In this document: in pieces, positions 17,492 to 25,269 of the stretch
Layout of the letters: each line of letters opens with the position of its first letter
How positions within the stretch are numbered: position 1 is the stretch's first letter
NCBI GenBank assembly: GCA_964030785.1
Contig: OZ034966.1
Location: forward strand, 4,728,152-4,792,151
Length of the DNA stretch: 64,000 nucleotides
Direction of reading: 5' to 3'
DNA from: Siderastrea siderea
Lineage: Eukaryota > Cnidaria > Anthozoa > Scleractinia > Rhizangiidae
Notes under the pieces: model-generated
What the model was told of the DNA's origin: nothing
The model's input: only the letters and a program-made list of their open reading frames with translations
The model's database searches: none
Translations under genes and position numbers: made by a program

Positions 17492-18640
17492 TTAGTCACG
17501 TCGTCGTCGTCGTCTTTTGGGTGGGCTTGTCTCTTTGGGCGGCCTTGTCTTTTTCCTCTGGGGTGGTTGGAGAGACGTTACGTCTTGACTACTAATCCAA
17601 CTATTGTACTTGTCGGGCCACCCTTTCCACTTGACCAACCAACGATCTTTTTGTCGCTTAAGTACCTTTTCGATGCGAAACACCTCGGATACATGGACGT
17701 TTTGTAAATCCTCTTCATAAAACGTACCTTGGACGGGGGTATCATCCCATTCGTGAATCTTATACGTGGGCACGGGTCCTGGGACCACATGATGCACCAC
17801 AAACACTTCTTCGGTCCAACCAGGTAAATACCCTTTTTCAAACGTGCGATGAATCTTGTTGAGACGGTCACGATCTCCGACTTTGAATTTAGGTTTTTTC
17901 TGGTCTTTCCATCGTTTGGCATACAATCGTTTCCACACAGCTTCTTCGTTGTCCCACGTCACGTCTTGAGGGGCCATACCAATACTTCGATGACGGGTCG
18001 CATTATAGCCTTGCACCAACTCAGGTAAGACCTCGTCAAAGCGTAAGGTGTTGGCCGCGGTGAAATAACGGTACAACCGTTCTTTCAAGGTCCGATTAAA
18101 TCGTTCCACCACACTGGCTTTGGCATCCCCTTCGGTGGAAAAATGTTGAATGCCTTGCTCGTCGAGCCATCGTTGAAAGGTCCGATTATAAAATTCTTTC
18201 CCTCGATCCGTTTGCAATCGATTAGGGTGACGTCGTCCTTTCAAAATCTTCTCAAAGGCATGGACCAAAGCCACGCCGGTTTTGTCTTTCAACGGTTGTA
18301 CCCACGCGTACTTGGACAAGACATCCAAGACCGTCAACAAGTATCGTATGCCCCAATTATACTTGGCCAACGGTTGCACTTCCACTAAATCTGCTACCCA
18401 TTGATCATCTAAACCTCCTACGATCACGGGTACGGTCGGAAAACGACGACGACGCGGTTTATGTAACGTATAGGCCAAATCCCGTTCCAAAACCCGTTGG
18501 GCTTTTTTCAAAGGGAGACGATGGGCTTTAGCAAACCGTTGCACTCCTCCTAAACTGCCGGGGGCTCCAGGATCGTGGTAACGACTCAACCATGATTGGG
18601 ACACATCCTTTTTCTTTCGAGGGGCTATACTTTCTGGCAT
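17492..18640 (-). CDS. Retrovirus-like (rve) integrase with chromodomain
   Basis: The product is 382 residues. A basic N-terminal region leads to the catalytic core with Asp84 (WVADLVEV), Asp145 (LQTDRGKEF) and Glu179 (VVERFNRTL). A basic region and a C-terminal chromodomain follow, about 319-354 (VFRIEKVL...WLVKWKGW...NSWIS), then an arginine-rich tail. It would insert the linear viral DNA, making the 6-bp target duplication seen at the ends. The chromodomain may steer insertion to modified chromatin. All three catalytic acids are present. Its start overlaps the next upstream gene by 16 bases. Confidence 0.95.
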   Translation of the reverse strand: MPESIAPRKKKDVSQSWLSRYHDPGAPGSLGGVQRFAKAHRLPLKKAQRVLERDLAYTLHKPRRRRFPTVPVIVGGLDDQWVADLVEVQPLAKYNWGIRYLLTVLDVLSKYAWVQPLKDKTGVALVHAFEKILKGRRHPNRLQTDRGKEFYNRTFQRWLDEQGIQHFSTEGDAKASVVERFNRTLKERLYRYFTAANTLRFDEVLPELVQGYNATRHRSIGMAPQDVTWDNEEAVWKRLYAKRWKDQKKPKFKVGDRDRLNKIHRTFEKGYLPGWTEEVFVVHHVVPGPVPTYKIHEWDDTPVQGTFYEEDLQNVHVSEVFRIEKVLKRQKDRWLVKWKGWPDKYNSWISSQDVTSLQPPQRKKTRPPKETSPPKRRRRRRD

Positions 18641-18939
18641 TCATCCCATAAGGTTGGTATGGCGGGGACCGTGTCGGGATGCGCCTTTTGAATGATTCGA
18701 TACCATCGCCAGGCGTAAGGATGGGCTTTTAACCATAAAACAAACACCACCCATCGATACAAGTTGCGGTCGACATGGGTTTCTTCAAAGATCTGGAGAG
18801 GATGCGTGTCCTCAGGACAAGGGGGTATGGGGATTTTGGCCCCGGGTTGATGATCATATAAGACTTGGCAAAGGGTTTGATGACATTGCCATTGCACCAG
18901 GGACAAGACAGAATCCCACGCATAACACACAGACTCCAT
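18625..18939 (-). CDS. Small tryptophan-rich protein, unknown
   Basis: The product is 104 residues from the ATG at 18939. It is rich in W, H and C, with a hydrophobic segment RWVVFVLWLKAHPYAWRWYR (about 62-81) that could be membrane-associated. It overlaps the integrase start by 16 bases in another frame, so it is likely on the integrase transcript. I do not recognise the family. Confidence 0.5.
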   Translation of the reverse strand: MESVCYAWDSVLSLVQWQCHQTLCQVLYDHQPGAKIPIPPCPEDTHPLQIFEETHVDRNLYRWVVFVLWLKAHPYAWRWYRIIQKAHPDTVPAIPTLWDECQKV

Positions 18940-18981
18940 GGACTAAATAAAAAAAATTTATTCCTACTCCTTTTTAATACA

Positions 18982-19815
18982 TTAAAAGAGTCGTCCACAG
19001 GTGATGGTCTCTAGACCTTTCTGCCAGTTCTCAACACTGTCACTGTACTTAGGGGGTGGTGGAGCTGGGGCTACCATCATTTCTTGACGGTTCTTGAGAT
19101 CTTGAATTTCTCGCAACAATTGTTTCTCATAATCTGTCAGGGGCCGGTCCTCTTTCCTTCTGACTGGAGGTGGTGGGCCAGGGATGTCATAGCCCCTCTT
19201 GGGATATCCTTGAACATCACGGTTGGGCGGTTCAGCGAGTGCATCGGCTTTTTTGGGGGGATGGTCATGAAACCAAGTCCAGTACTTGGGACCCAAGGGT
19301 TGATCGGCCCACTGGAAGAAGCCACACGTTTTCTTGGAACAATTCAGAAACAAGCGATCGGGATTCTGAGTCGAATGACTCTGTTGAAGCGTGGCGGGTT
19401 CACGGCAAAAGCATTGCAAACCACCCCACATGTCGAACACTTCTGCATGAGGTTGACTATACACGGCTTTCATATACTCCAGAACTTGATCTTGTCCACA
19501 AAACAGCAAACACGGTTGCATGGGACATTTCACATACTTCCATCCCTTTTGAGATTCTGGGGCCTCCAAACGCACGTCATGGCAAGGGCATACCATAGTG
19601 TCCACCGAACTGGGAGGCATGAGGTCTTGGGCCGTCAAGGTGAATGGAGGTGTCGATTGCTCCACCATGTCATTCAATTCTTTCATCATGTCTTCCACCG
19701 CAGCTCGGGTGTCTTCCACCACTTCGCATATCACAGGATCACAGTCCACATTCTCTTTCTTTTTCTTCTTCCCCGCAGGATGTACGCTTGGCTTTCTCTT
19801 CCGATCGACAGACAT
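18982..19815 (-). CDS. GRF-type zinc-finger protein
   Basis: The product is 277 residues, starting MSVDRKRK. An ATG ten codons upstream (19845) lies only about 2 bases from the TATAAAAAGG box (19847-19856), so transcripts should begin after it and the second ATG is preferred. A nuclear-signal-like KKKKKE run is followed by two Cys-rich modules: VCPCHDV...KCPMQPCLLFCGQD (about 75-115) and CFCREP...LFLNCSKKTCGFFQWAD (about 135-170). The second matches the zf-GRF pattern (CxC, then FxxC, then CxFFxW), which binds single-stranded nucleic acid. GRF proteins recur in Polintons, probably in replication or repair. The C-terminus is proline-rich with a coiled-coil-like helix. Confidence 0.75.
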   Translation of the reverse strand: MSVDRKRKPSVHPAGKKKKKENVDCDPVICEVVEDTRAAVEDMMKELNDMVEQSTPPFTLTAQDLMPPSSVDTMVCPCHDVRLEAPESQKGWKYVKCPMQPCLLFCGQDQVLEYMKAVYSQPHAEVFDMWGGLQCFCREPATLQQSHSTQNPDRLFLNCSKKTCGFFQWADQPLGPKYWTWFHDHPPKKADALAEPPNRDVQGYPKRGYDIPGPPPPVRRKEDRPLTDYEKQLLREIQDLKNRQEMMVAPAPPPPKYSDSVENWQKGLETITCGRLF

Positions 19816-19846
19816 TGTGCTCAAGATTTTCACCCCACCGCCCATG

Positions 19847-20026
19847 CCTTTTTATACCCATGACCCTTGGCTGTCATTGGTCAGCTTATCCTACCCATAT
19901 AAGGACGTCTCATCGTCCCATTGGTCAGCTTTTCCCTTATCCAACTAAGGTCCTCTCGTGTTCCCATTGGTCCGTTGTCCCTATTTAAGGAGCTCCCTTG
20001 GTCTCTAGATCGTCATTCTCAAAGCA
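19847..20026. promoter_or_regulatory. Divergent promoter with three CCAAT boxes and a CArG box
   Basis: The minus-strand TATAAAAAGG at 19847-19856 serves the GRF gene. Toward the plus-strand SLOG gene there are three inverted CCAAT boxes (ATTGG at 19876, 19920 and 19966, each in CATTGGTC), a perfect CArG/SRF box CCATATAAGG (19895-19904), and a TATTTAAGG element at 19983. Spacing between CCAAT boxes is about 45 bp. These are direct sequence matches; factor binding is inferred. Confidence 0.6.
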
Positions 20027-20722
20027 ATGCCCCCCAACATTGACATGATCGGAGAACAAGATCTCGATGCCTTGGAACTCCAGGTGGGCTATGGCCATGT
20101 GGTGTACACCGGGGGAGCCAGAGGCACGGATGCACTCGTCGAAGAACTGGGTAAACAGTTTGGGATGCAAGTCGAAGTCCTGGTCCCCCCGAACCATCCT
20201 CGAGCTACATTCATCACCCCGTCCACCGTGGAAGTTTTGATGCTGGCCAACCCCCATCTTCACCAGGCAGCTGAGAAACTAGGCAAACAGATGCCCAGTC
20301 ATTTTTACACCCTGCAATTGCTGCAACGCAATTATCAAATTGCCAAAAGAGCCCATACGATCTATGCGTTTGGCATTTTGGAACAGGATCATAAACGCGT
20401 GAAAGGAGGCACTGGTTGGACTGTGCAATTGGCTATGGATCAAGGCAAACCCGTCTACCTCTTTGACATCCCCAGTCAATCATGGTACCGCTCGGACCAT
20501 TACTACCAAGTCAACGAGAAGGCCGCCACCCTGGTCACTGGCAGTCAGTTTGTCCCTTGGGGACCTAAAAAGCCCACCCTTCATCAAAGCAGTGCTATTG
20601 TGGGATCCCGGGATGTGGACGACAAAACCCGAGCAGAAATTCAAGCCTTATTCAATCGCACCTTCTGTCTCCCCGAGAACATTGATCAATTACGTCTGGA
20701 GCTGGAAGACTTTCATTTGTAA
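20027..20722 (+). CDS. SLOG-type (DprA/LOG-like Rossmann) nucleotide-binding protein
   Basis: The product is 231 residues. After a short helix, HVVYTGGARGTD (24-35) gives the strand-glycine loop of the SLOG superfamily. VEVLVPPNHPR follows, then QRNYQIAKRAHTIYAFG (100-116) and the second glycine site KGGTGWTVQLAMDQGKPVYLFD (126-147). This order is shared by DprA, LOG and YpsA-type proteins, which bind nucleotide-derived ligands; in bacteria, SLOG proteins act as sensors in immune systems with SLATT membrane effectors. The C-terminal 70 residues (SAIVGSRDVDDKTRAEIQALF) are unassigned. The gene stands alone on the plus strand with its own CCAAT/CArG promoter and a repeat-bearing 3' region. The fold call is good; ligand and role are unknown. 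Confidence 0.72.
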   Translation: MPPNIDMIGEQDLDALELQVGYGHVVYTGGARGTDALVEELGKQFGMQVEVLVPPNHPRATFITPSTVEVLMLANPHLHQAAEKLGKQMPSHFYTLQLLQRNYQIAKRAHTIYAFGILEQDHKRVKGGTGWTVQLAMDQGKPVYLFDIPSQSWYRSDHYYQVNEKAATLVTGSQFVPWGPKKPTLHQSSAIVGSRDVDDKTRAEIQALFNRTFCLPENIDQLRLELEDFHL

Positions 20723-20723
20723 T

Positions 20724-20852
20724 TGTACATAGCCATTTTTTAGTTTTGGACTTGTACATAGCCATTTTTAGTTTTTATTTTTCCAATTGTACATAGCCAT
20801 TTTTTTAGTTTTTACTTTTTGAATTGTACATAGCTTTTCCAATTTGTAAATA
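20724..20852 (+). repeat. Five UGUANAUA (Pumilio-type) motifs in tandem repeats after the SLOG gene
   Basis: Immediately after the SLOG stop codon, a 30-36-bp unit (TTGTACATAGCCATTTTTTAG) is repeated. TGTACATA occurs at 20724, 20753, 20788 and 20825, and TGTAAATA at 20845. All five match the Pumilio response element UGUANAUA on the sense strand. AATAAA follows at about 21004. Post-transcriptional control by PUF proteins is inferred. Confidence 0.6.
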
Positions 20853-21028
20853 GGTGCACCCCACCCGCGTGGCAAGAACACGAACAACCCTTTGTAAAAA
20901 ACATCAACTCTTTTTTAATTAAAAAATTTTAAAAACTGACATCACTGAGTTTGCACGTTCATCATAAATAGTTGGTCTTGACGCACAGCAGCCTTGACTC
21001 ACAATAAAAAAAACAAAATGTTCAAAGT

Positions 21029-21571
21029 TCAAAGAAATAAAACACGTCGCACTTGGTTCAGTCTCACTTCCCTCTGCCTCCTCTCTTGCTCCTCCCGACG
21101 CCGCTGCTCTCGTACCCGCTGCATGTCCCCAAAATAAACTCCAATTCTTTGCCATTGCTGACCCGCATGCACCGAAGGAAGATATTGTGAGAGATCATTG
21201 TCCATTTCATGGAAATGTTCCAGGGTCATGGGCCAGCGACGTTCAAAGTTGGATCAAATGCGATGCTGGTCCACCCAAGGAATAATCCGTCGGACCAGGG
21301 TGCCCAGCAACGCTTCCACGATCTCGGGATGTGGTCGGCCCTCACGCTCACCATTTTCTGTCCACACCATACAACGCAAAAACAACTCACAAAAAGCAAC
21401 CACGCACTGACGGGTTAAGGGACGCCACGTTTCTTCCCCTCGCTGGTACATTCTTCTCGTCTGGCGTTCCACTCCTGTTCTCTCCGGTTCCACTCTTGTC
21501 CTTAAGCTCTCGTCACCCCCCACGTTCATCAAACCGGCTAAGGAGCCCAAGGGCTTTCTTGATTTCACCAT
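21029..21571 (-). pseudogene. Unknown protein interrupted by one in-frame TGA
   Basis: The ATG at 21571 opens a frame (MVKSRKPLGSLAGL...) that stops at a TGA (21254-21256) and then stays open in the same frame to 21029. The upstream part has FCELFLRCMVW and a helical end. The downstream part has LEHFHEMDNDLSQYLPS and a strongly basic/acidic coiled-coil-like stretch (RVREQRRREEQERRQREVR). It is probably one gene of about 180 codons with a nonsense mutation; recoding cannot be excluded. No family is recognised. It converges with the SLOG transcript. Confidence 0.5.
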
Positions 21572-21882
21572 TTTTCAGCTCACACCACAAACATAAGTCG
21601 TACAGCATCAACTCAAAGCTAGGAGTGACGTCCTGGGGCCTCCTTTGACCTATATACCTCGATCCGCGCAATGCCTGATGGTCTATCTAAAGAGGGGGGG
21701 GGGTCCCCCCACCCCTTCCCCTCCCAAAACATCATGGGGTCTTTCTCTAATTTGGTTCCTTCCCTCCCTCGTGATCCCCTTGTTTCTCTATAAAAAACCA
21801 CCGTCCCATTTCATGTTTTCAAACCCATCGATGATCCAGTCCTCAGTCCGGAAGCCCAACGAGTGATTGATCCTTTGGTCTG

Positions 21883-22467
21883 ATGGCTCAATCCAAACCA
21901 TGTGTGATCTGTTTGACGCCTGTCACCAATAATACCAAGTTGTGGTGCTGTGGTCAACCTTGTCATACCCCCTGTGCCAACAAACTGCAAATCAATCTTC
22001 TCCCGAGGAGTTGTCCTGGCTGCCGGCGCAACGTTCTTGTTTCCACTAAACCTCCAATCAGCCCATGTGTGTTCTGTTCGATAGAAGTCCACGATTCTGC
22101 CAGGTTGAGGTGCTGCGATAAACCTTGTCACCCCTCCTGTGCCATGGAATGCAACACACCCAACCCAAATCCGTCTCACAACCCCCATTGTCCGAACTGC
22201 CAACACGCTGTTCCTCTTTCCGTCATTGACATCCAGCCTGGAAGACGATATAGCCGTGACCTTGAGTTTAGGGAGGAAGGTGAGAAAGTTTGGGGAAACA
22301 ATGATTGGTGGTATGGCACTCTTTATGAAAACGAGAACACCGTCACGCACGGATACTGGGGAGCAATCCGAGATCCGGTTGATACTAACCGCACAACCTA
22401 CTACTTTTTGGGAACCAGCCAAAGTCAAGTCATTCCACGCATGAAGAGCATTTTGAGTTCCCAGTAA
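21883..22467 (+). CDS. Protein with two RING-like zinc modules (possible E3 ligase)
   Basis: The product is 194 residues. Module 1: C7, C10, C22/C23, C27, H28, C31, C44, C47 (ending CPGC). Module 2: C62, C65, C77/C78, C82, H83, C86, C103, C106 (ending CPNC). Spacing is RING-HC-like and the two modules look duplicated. The C-terminal half (110-194) is a WWYGTLYENENTVTHGYWG-type domain I cannot name. A TATAAAAAA box at 21789-21797 and a short upstream ORF (21813-21866) precede it. The AATAAA at 22531 inside the right TIR is a likely poly(A) signal. A virus-encoded ubiquitin ligase acting on host factors is a reasonable guess. Confidence 0.7.
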   Translation: MAQSKPCVICLTPVTNNTKLWCCGQPCHTPCANKLQINLLPRSCPGCRRNVLVSTKPPISPCVFCSIEVHDSARLRCCDKPCHPSCAMECNTPNPNPSHNPHCPNCQHAVPLSVIDIQPGRRYSRDLEFREEGEKVWGNNDWWYGTLYENENTVTHGYWGAIRDPVDTNRTTYYFLGTSQSQVIPRMKSILSSQ

Positions 22468-22530
22468 GGACCCCCCTGCGGTCGTCTGGATTGGAACTCT
22501 TTGTTAGACAATCCCTTGTAACGTTTTGGA

Positions 22531-22863
22531 ATAAATTATTTTTTGTTTTCCAACATGGCGTCTTTTTTTTTTTTTTTTGGAGTCCAGGGACCACCCCCGA
22601 TGCTAAAATTGGACTTTGGACTTTGAGCCCGCGTTTCTCAGCGGTCCTGCGCCCGCGATTCCATTTTCAGATTGCTCAGCGGTTTCCTATCCCAAACCAC
22701 GTGACTTCCGGTTCCCATGACGTCACTTCCGGTCCTGTGACTTCCGCTTGAGCCCACGATCCTTCTGGTCCGTGGTTTCCGTTACTAGGGGCAACCTAAC
22801 CACCAATCAGAAGCCTCGCATCAAAACGAGGTCAAGTTGCCCATGTGGGCCCACCTTACTACT
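22531..22863 (-). repeat. M1 right terminal inverted repeat
   Basis: This matches 1829-2148 inverted, with ATTAGC duplicated just outside (22864-22869). It includes a T17 run, ACTTCCGG (ETS-like) motifs, a CACGTG E-box and a CRE-like TGACGTCA. The inner edge carries AATAAA for the RING gene. Confidence 0.93.
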
Positions 22864-22864
22864 A

Positions 22865-23620
22865 TTAGCATCCCCATAGCGGCTTTCTTGTTATTAGGTA
22901 GTTGGGATGGGTCTTTGATCCATGGATACTCTGTAATCCATTTTTTTGGTCTTTGTTGTATTCTAGCTTGGTTTCGATCAGTTTCAGTTCCTTCTCTTTC
23001 TTTATTGTGAAGTTTTTGCTTCCCAACGAGCATTTTCCACACTTGCATCCTCCGCAGCGGGGCGTACATTCTATTCCCAGGTTTTCTACCTTATAGAAAT
23101 CCTCAACTTTGGCGATCATGGTATTTATTCTGGCGTGGCCAAGATTATGGCTCGTAGTGGTCTCTTTGATTGAAGGATGTGTTCCGCCTATGCATCTCCC
23201 GAATCGATATTTTAGCAAGAGGAGATGTCCTGAACTTTGTTCATTCTGTGGGTGGTACGCGGCATATTCGTAACCGATTAATACATCGACTGCTCCTGAT
23301 GGTCGTAATATGTCTTCTCTTGGTATATTCTTAAATAATTTAATTACTCCATCTATATTCACGCTCTGTATTTCAGAAGTGATTTTATCAATGCCGTATA
23401 CTTCAAACTGAACTTCTTGCCCTCGTTTGTCAATAAGCGAAAGCGTGTATCTGTTAGATGAAATCTTTTCGTTATCGCCGCCTACTTTAATCACTGTAAG
23501 TTCTATCTTTGTCCCTTTTAAACGTTCAGCTTTTGCCTTGCTATTCGTAATGAAACAGAGTGATGCTCCGCTGTCCCAAAGGACGTTGGCCCAACCGCGC
23601 TTCGTAGGAATTTTCTGCAA
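22865..23620 (-). CDS. BEL/Pao aspartic protease region of pol
   Basis: The LWDSGASLCFIT segment near the start gives the catalytic DSG of BEL/Pao proteases (peptidase A17 type). The domain continues with VLIGYEYAAYHP and a CxxCxC-rich linker (CGGCKCGKC) toward the reverse transcriptase. The frame should flow into the RT at 1828, but a one-base change in an A7 tract (22940-22946) shifts it so that a stop appears at the M1 junction. The frame also seems to join gag upstream after a further shift. The protease would mature Gag-Pol in particles. Confidence 0.8.
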   Translation of the reverse strand: MQKIPTKRGWANVLWDSGASLCFITNSKAKAERLKGTKIELTVIKVGGDNEKISSNRYTLSLIDKRGQEVQFEVYGIDKITSEIQSVNIDGVIKLFKNIPREDILRPSGAVDVLIGYEYAAYHPQNEQSSGHLLLLKYRFGRCIGGTHPSIKETTTSHNLGHARINTMIAKVEDFYKVENLGIECTPRCGGCKCGKCSLGSKNFTIKKEKELKLIETKLEYNKDQKNGLQSIHGSKTHPNYLITRKPLWGC

Positions 23621-23711
23621 CTGTAGAAGACAAGAATCTATTATCGAGTTATTGCATAAGCTCGCCGATCCGGAGGCGTCTTCCGGTCGTTTTTCATCTT
23701 GGTGAAGTTTC

Positions 23712-24470
23712 TTATGGTGCCATTTTGGTACATTCTTTCACACCGCATGGTCTCTTTCTCCAACACTCCAGAACTCTGTGTCCTCTTCTCAAACATGACC
23801 AACAAGCTCCTTTTTCCTTTAGCATTTTCATTCTCTCTTCGGTTGGTTTTGATAGATATAGTTTGCATTCGTTTGTCCAGTGATCTGCCTCTTTATGGAA
23901 TAGACACTTGCTGTTCTGTGGTGTAGTGTATCCACTGGCTTCATTTGCATCTTTATTTGTCCCTGTATAGTGTGCCGAGCCTTTAATTGCCGGATCGCGG
24001 GTAAATCGTAGTTCTGCAGTTTCATACTCTATCGCTCTTTTCTGACTAAGAAGAAAGTTTAGCAGACTTGGGAACTTGTTGGTTTTATCCACTGTACTGT
24101 TATCTGCGCTGACCAGTTTGGCCCATTCCTTTTTTATCTCGGCAGGCAGTTTTCTTTCAATTATGCTCACTGAACTGGTTGTGGTAATCTCTCTTTCTAG
24201 TCCAAGTCTCTTCAGGTCTTTATGTCCATTCTCTACTGTGTCAACAAATCCCACGAATCTTTTGTTCTCGCCTTCTTTGATGGGTCTTACACTTTGAATT
24301 GTATCAATAATGGCGTCGGCTACTTTAGCGGGGTCCCCGTATTTCTCGTCTAGTCGTTTCCACATCTCCTGGATATCATCCTCTACGCCTTTGATCGCAT
24401 CCGTTGGTTCCCTTCCTAGGCAGGAACGTAGAATGTAGCACGCGCTGTCTTTGTCCAATGTTGGCATCAC
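23712..24470 (-). CDS. gag: BEL/Pao Gag C-terminal part with zinc knuckles
   Basis: Helical capsid-like region (PTLDKDSACYILRSCLG... through ERKLPAEIKKEWAKL) of the BEL Gag type (DUF1759-like), followed by a Cys/His-rich end with CLFHKEADHWTNEC and CWSCLRRGHRVLEC, typical Gag knuckles that package RNA. The same frame continues upstream through an in-frame TAG near 24486. At the downstream end the frame shifts toward the protease region at the sequence ACCAAAATGG (near 23715). Confidence 0.75.
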   Translation of the reverse strand: MMPTLDKDSACYILRSCLGREPTDAIKGVEDDIQEMWKRLDEKYGDPAKVADAIIDTIQSVRPIKEGENKRFVGFVDTVENGHKDLKRLGLEREITTTSSVSIIERKLPAEIKKEWAKLVSADNSTVDKTNKFPSLLNFLLSQKRAIEYETAELRFTRDPAIKGSAHYTGTNKDANEASGYTTPQNSKCLFHKEADHWTNECKLYLSKPTEERMKMLKEKGACWSCLRRGHRVLECWRKRPCGVKECTKMAP

Positions 24471-24485
24471 TTGCCTTTGAAAATC

Positions 24486-25241
24486 CTATTTAAATTGGGG
24501 ATACTCTCTGATCGTCCCATCAAAGGATGGCATTTTAACTTTCTCCATGCGAAGTGCACAATTTTGTTTGGCGTTGTTTTTGCTTTCTGTCATGGTGGTG
24601 AGAGTTTGAATTTTTTCAATTGTCTCGTTGTAACGTGTTTGGATTGTTCGAATCCATTCGATTTCATTTTCTGTGGAAGCTTCATTTAGAATTTCGAGCA
24701 TTTTGTCGTGCGCGCGCTTGAAATCTGCTAGCGCGAGCTCTATATCCCTTTCAGTTTTGCGCAAAGTTGCTCCAGCGTTTTCGTTATCCGCTCTTGTTTC
24801 AATCACATTTTCAACATGTTCGATAAGTGCTTCAAAGATTGCTTTCGCGGATTTCTTCTTTACGATAGTCTGTTGAACTATCCTTTGAAACTCTTCTTCT
24901 CGAAGTTTAATCATATGCTGGCGGTTCAATTCTTCCTTTTCCTTCTGTTCAGTCGATTTTATTTCATTTTCATACTTCGTATATACCGCCGATGCTCTAT
25001 TGTATTCGTCTTGTAGTTCATTGATCCATTTATCACTTGTCTCAATCTCCTCCTCGGAAAGGTACATGAAATAAATGTCATGCTTACCTTCCACTATGGA
25101 CCATGCTTCAGTAAGCTCTCTAAATTTTGTTCTCAGAATCTCAGTCTCTTTGTCTTCAGCTATTGCTTGGAAGAAATCGTTCTTTTTTCTCGTAAATCTG
25201 GTCTTCGCACTTCTACGTACTTTCAGGGCGTCTTCTGCCAT
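24486..25241 (-). CDS. gag: BEL/Pao Gag N-terminal part
   Basis: The product is 251 residues from the ATG at 25241. It is almost entirely charged and helical (coiled-coil-like), and ends MPSFDGTIREYPQFK before a TAG. That closing motif is the hallmark of the BEL/Pao Gag junction, normally continuing without a stop into the capsid part (here 24470 down). The stop is therefore a lesion in the element. Confidence 0.72.
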   Translation of the reverse strand: MAEDALKVRRSAKTRFTRKKNDFFQAIAEDKETEILRTKFRELTEAWSIVEGKHDIYFMYLSEEEIETSDKWINELQDEYNRASAVYTKYENEIKSTEQKEKEELNRQHMIKLREEEFQRIVQQTIVKKKSAKAIFEALIEHVENVIETRADNENAGATLRKTERDIELALADFKRAHDKMLEILNEASTENEIEWIRTIQTRYNETIEKIQTLTTMTESKNNAKQNCALRMEKVKMPSFDGTIREYPQFK

Positions 25242-25269
25242 TGTACTTGGATTTCGAATGTTTCGCTAG

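Larger units (their letters stand above)
1829..22863. mobile_element. Maverick/Polinton (adintovirus-like) element M1, nearly intact
   Basis: The element starts AGTAGTAAGG and ends CCTTACTACT, and is flanked by a perfect 6-bp duplication ATTAGC at 1823-1828 and 22864-22869, the duplication length known for Polintons. It is 21,035 bp. It carries the full Polinton hallmark set: protein-primed family-B polymerase, retrovirus-like integrase, packaging ATPase, adenovirus-type protease, double-jelly-roll capsid protein and minor capsid protein. These genes are in single open frames, so the copy is recent or functional. The layout is polymerase leftward at the left end, a plus-strand early-looking block at 6.6-8.3 kb, a long minus-strand virion block at 8.4-19.8 kb, and plus-strand accessory genes at the right end. 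Damage is limited to a few small genes. Confidence 0.96.

Noticed and set aside
23700..23730. Programmed -1 frameshift between BEL gag and pol
   Set aside because: The local sequence ACCAAAATGG is not a standard slippery heptamer, and other lesions occur in the element; mutation is simpler.
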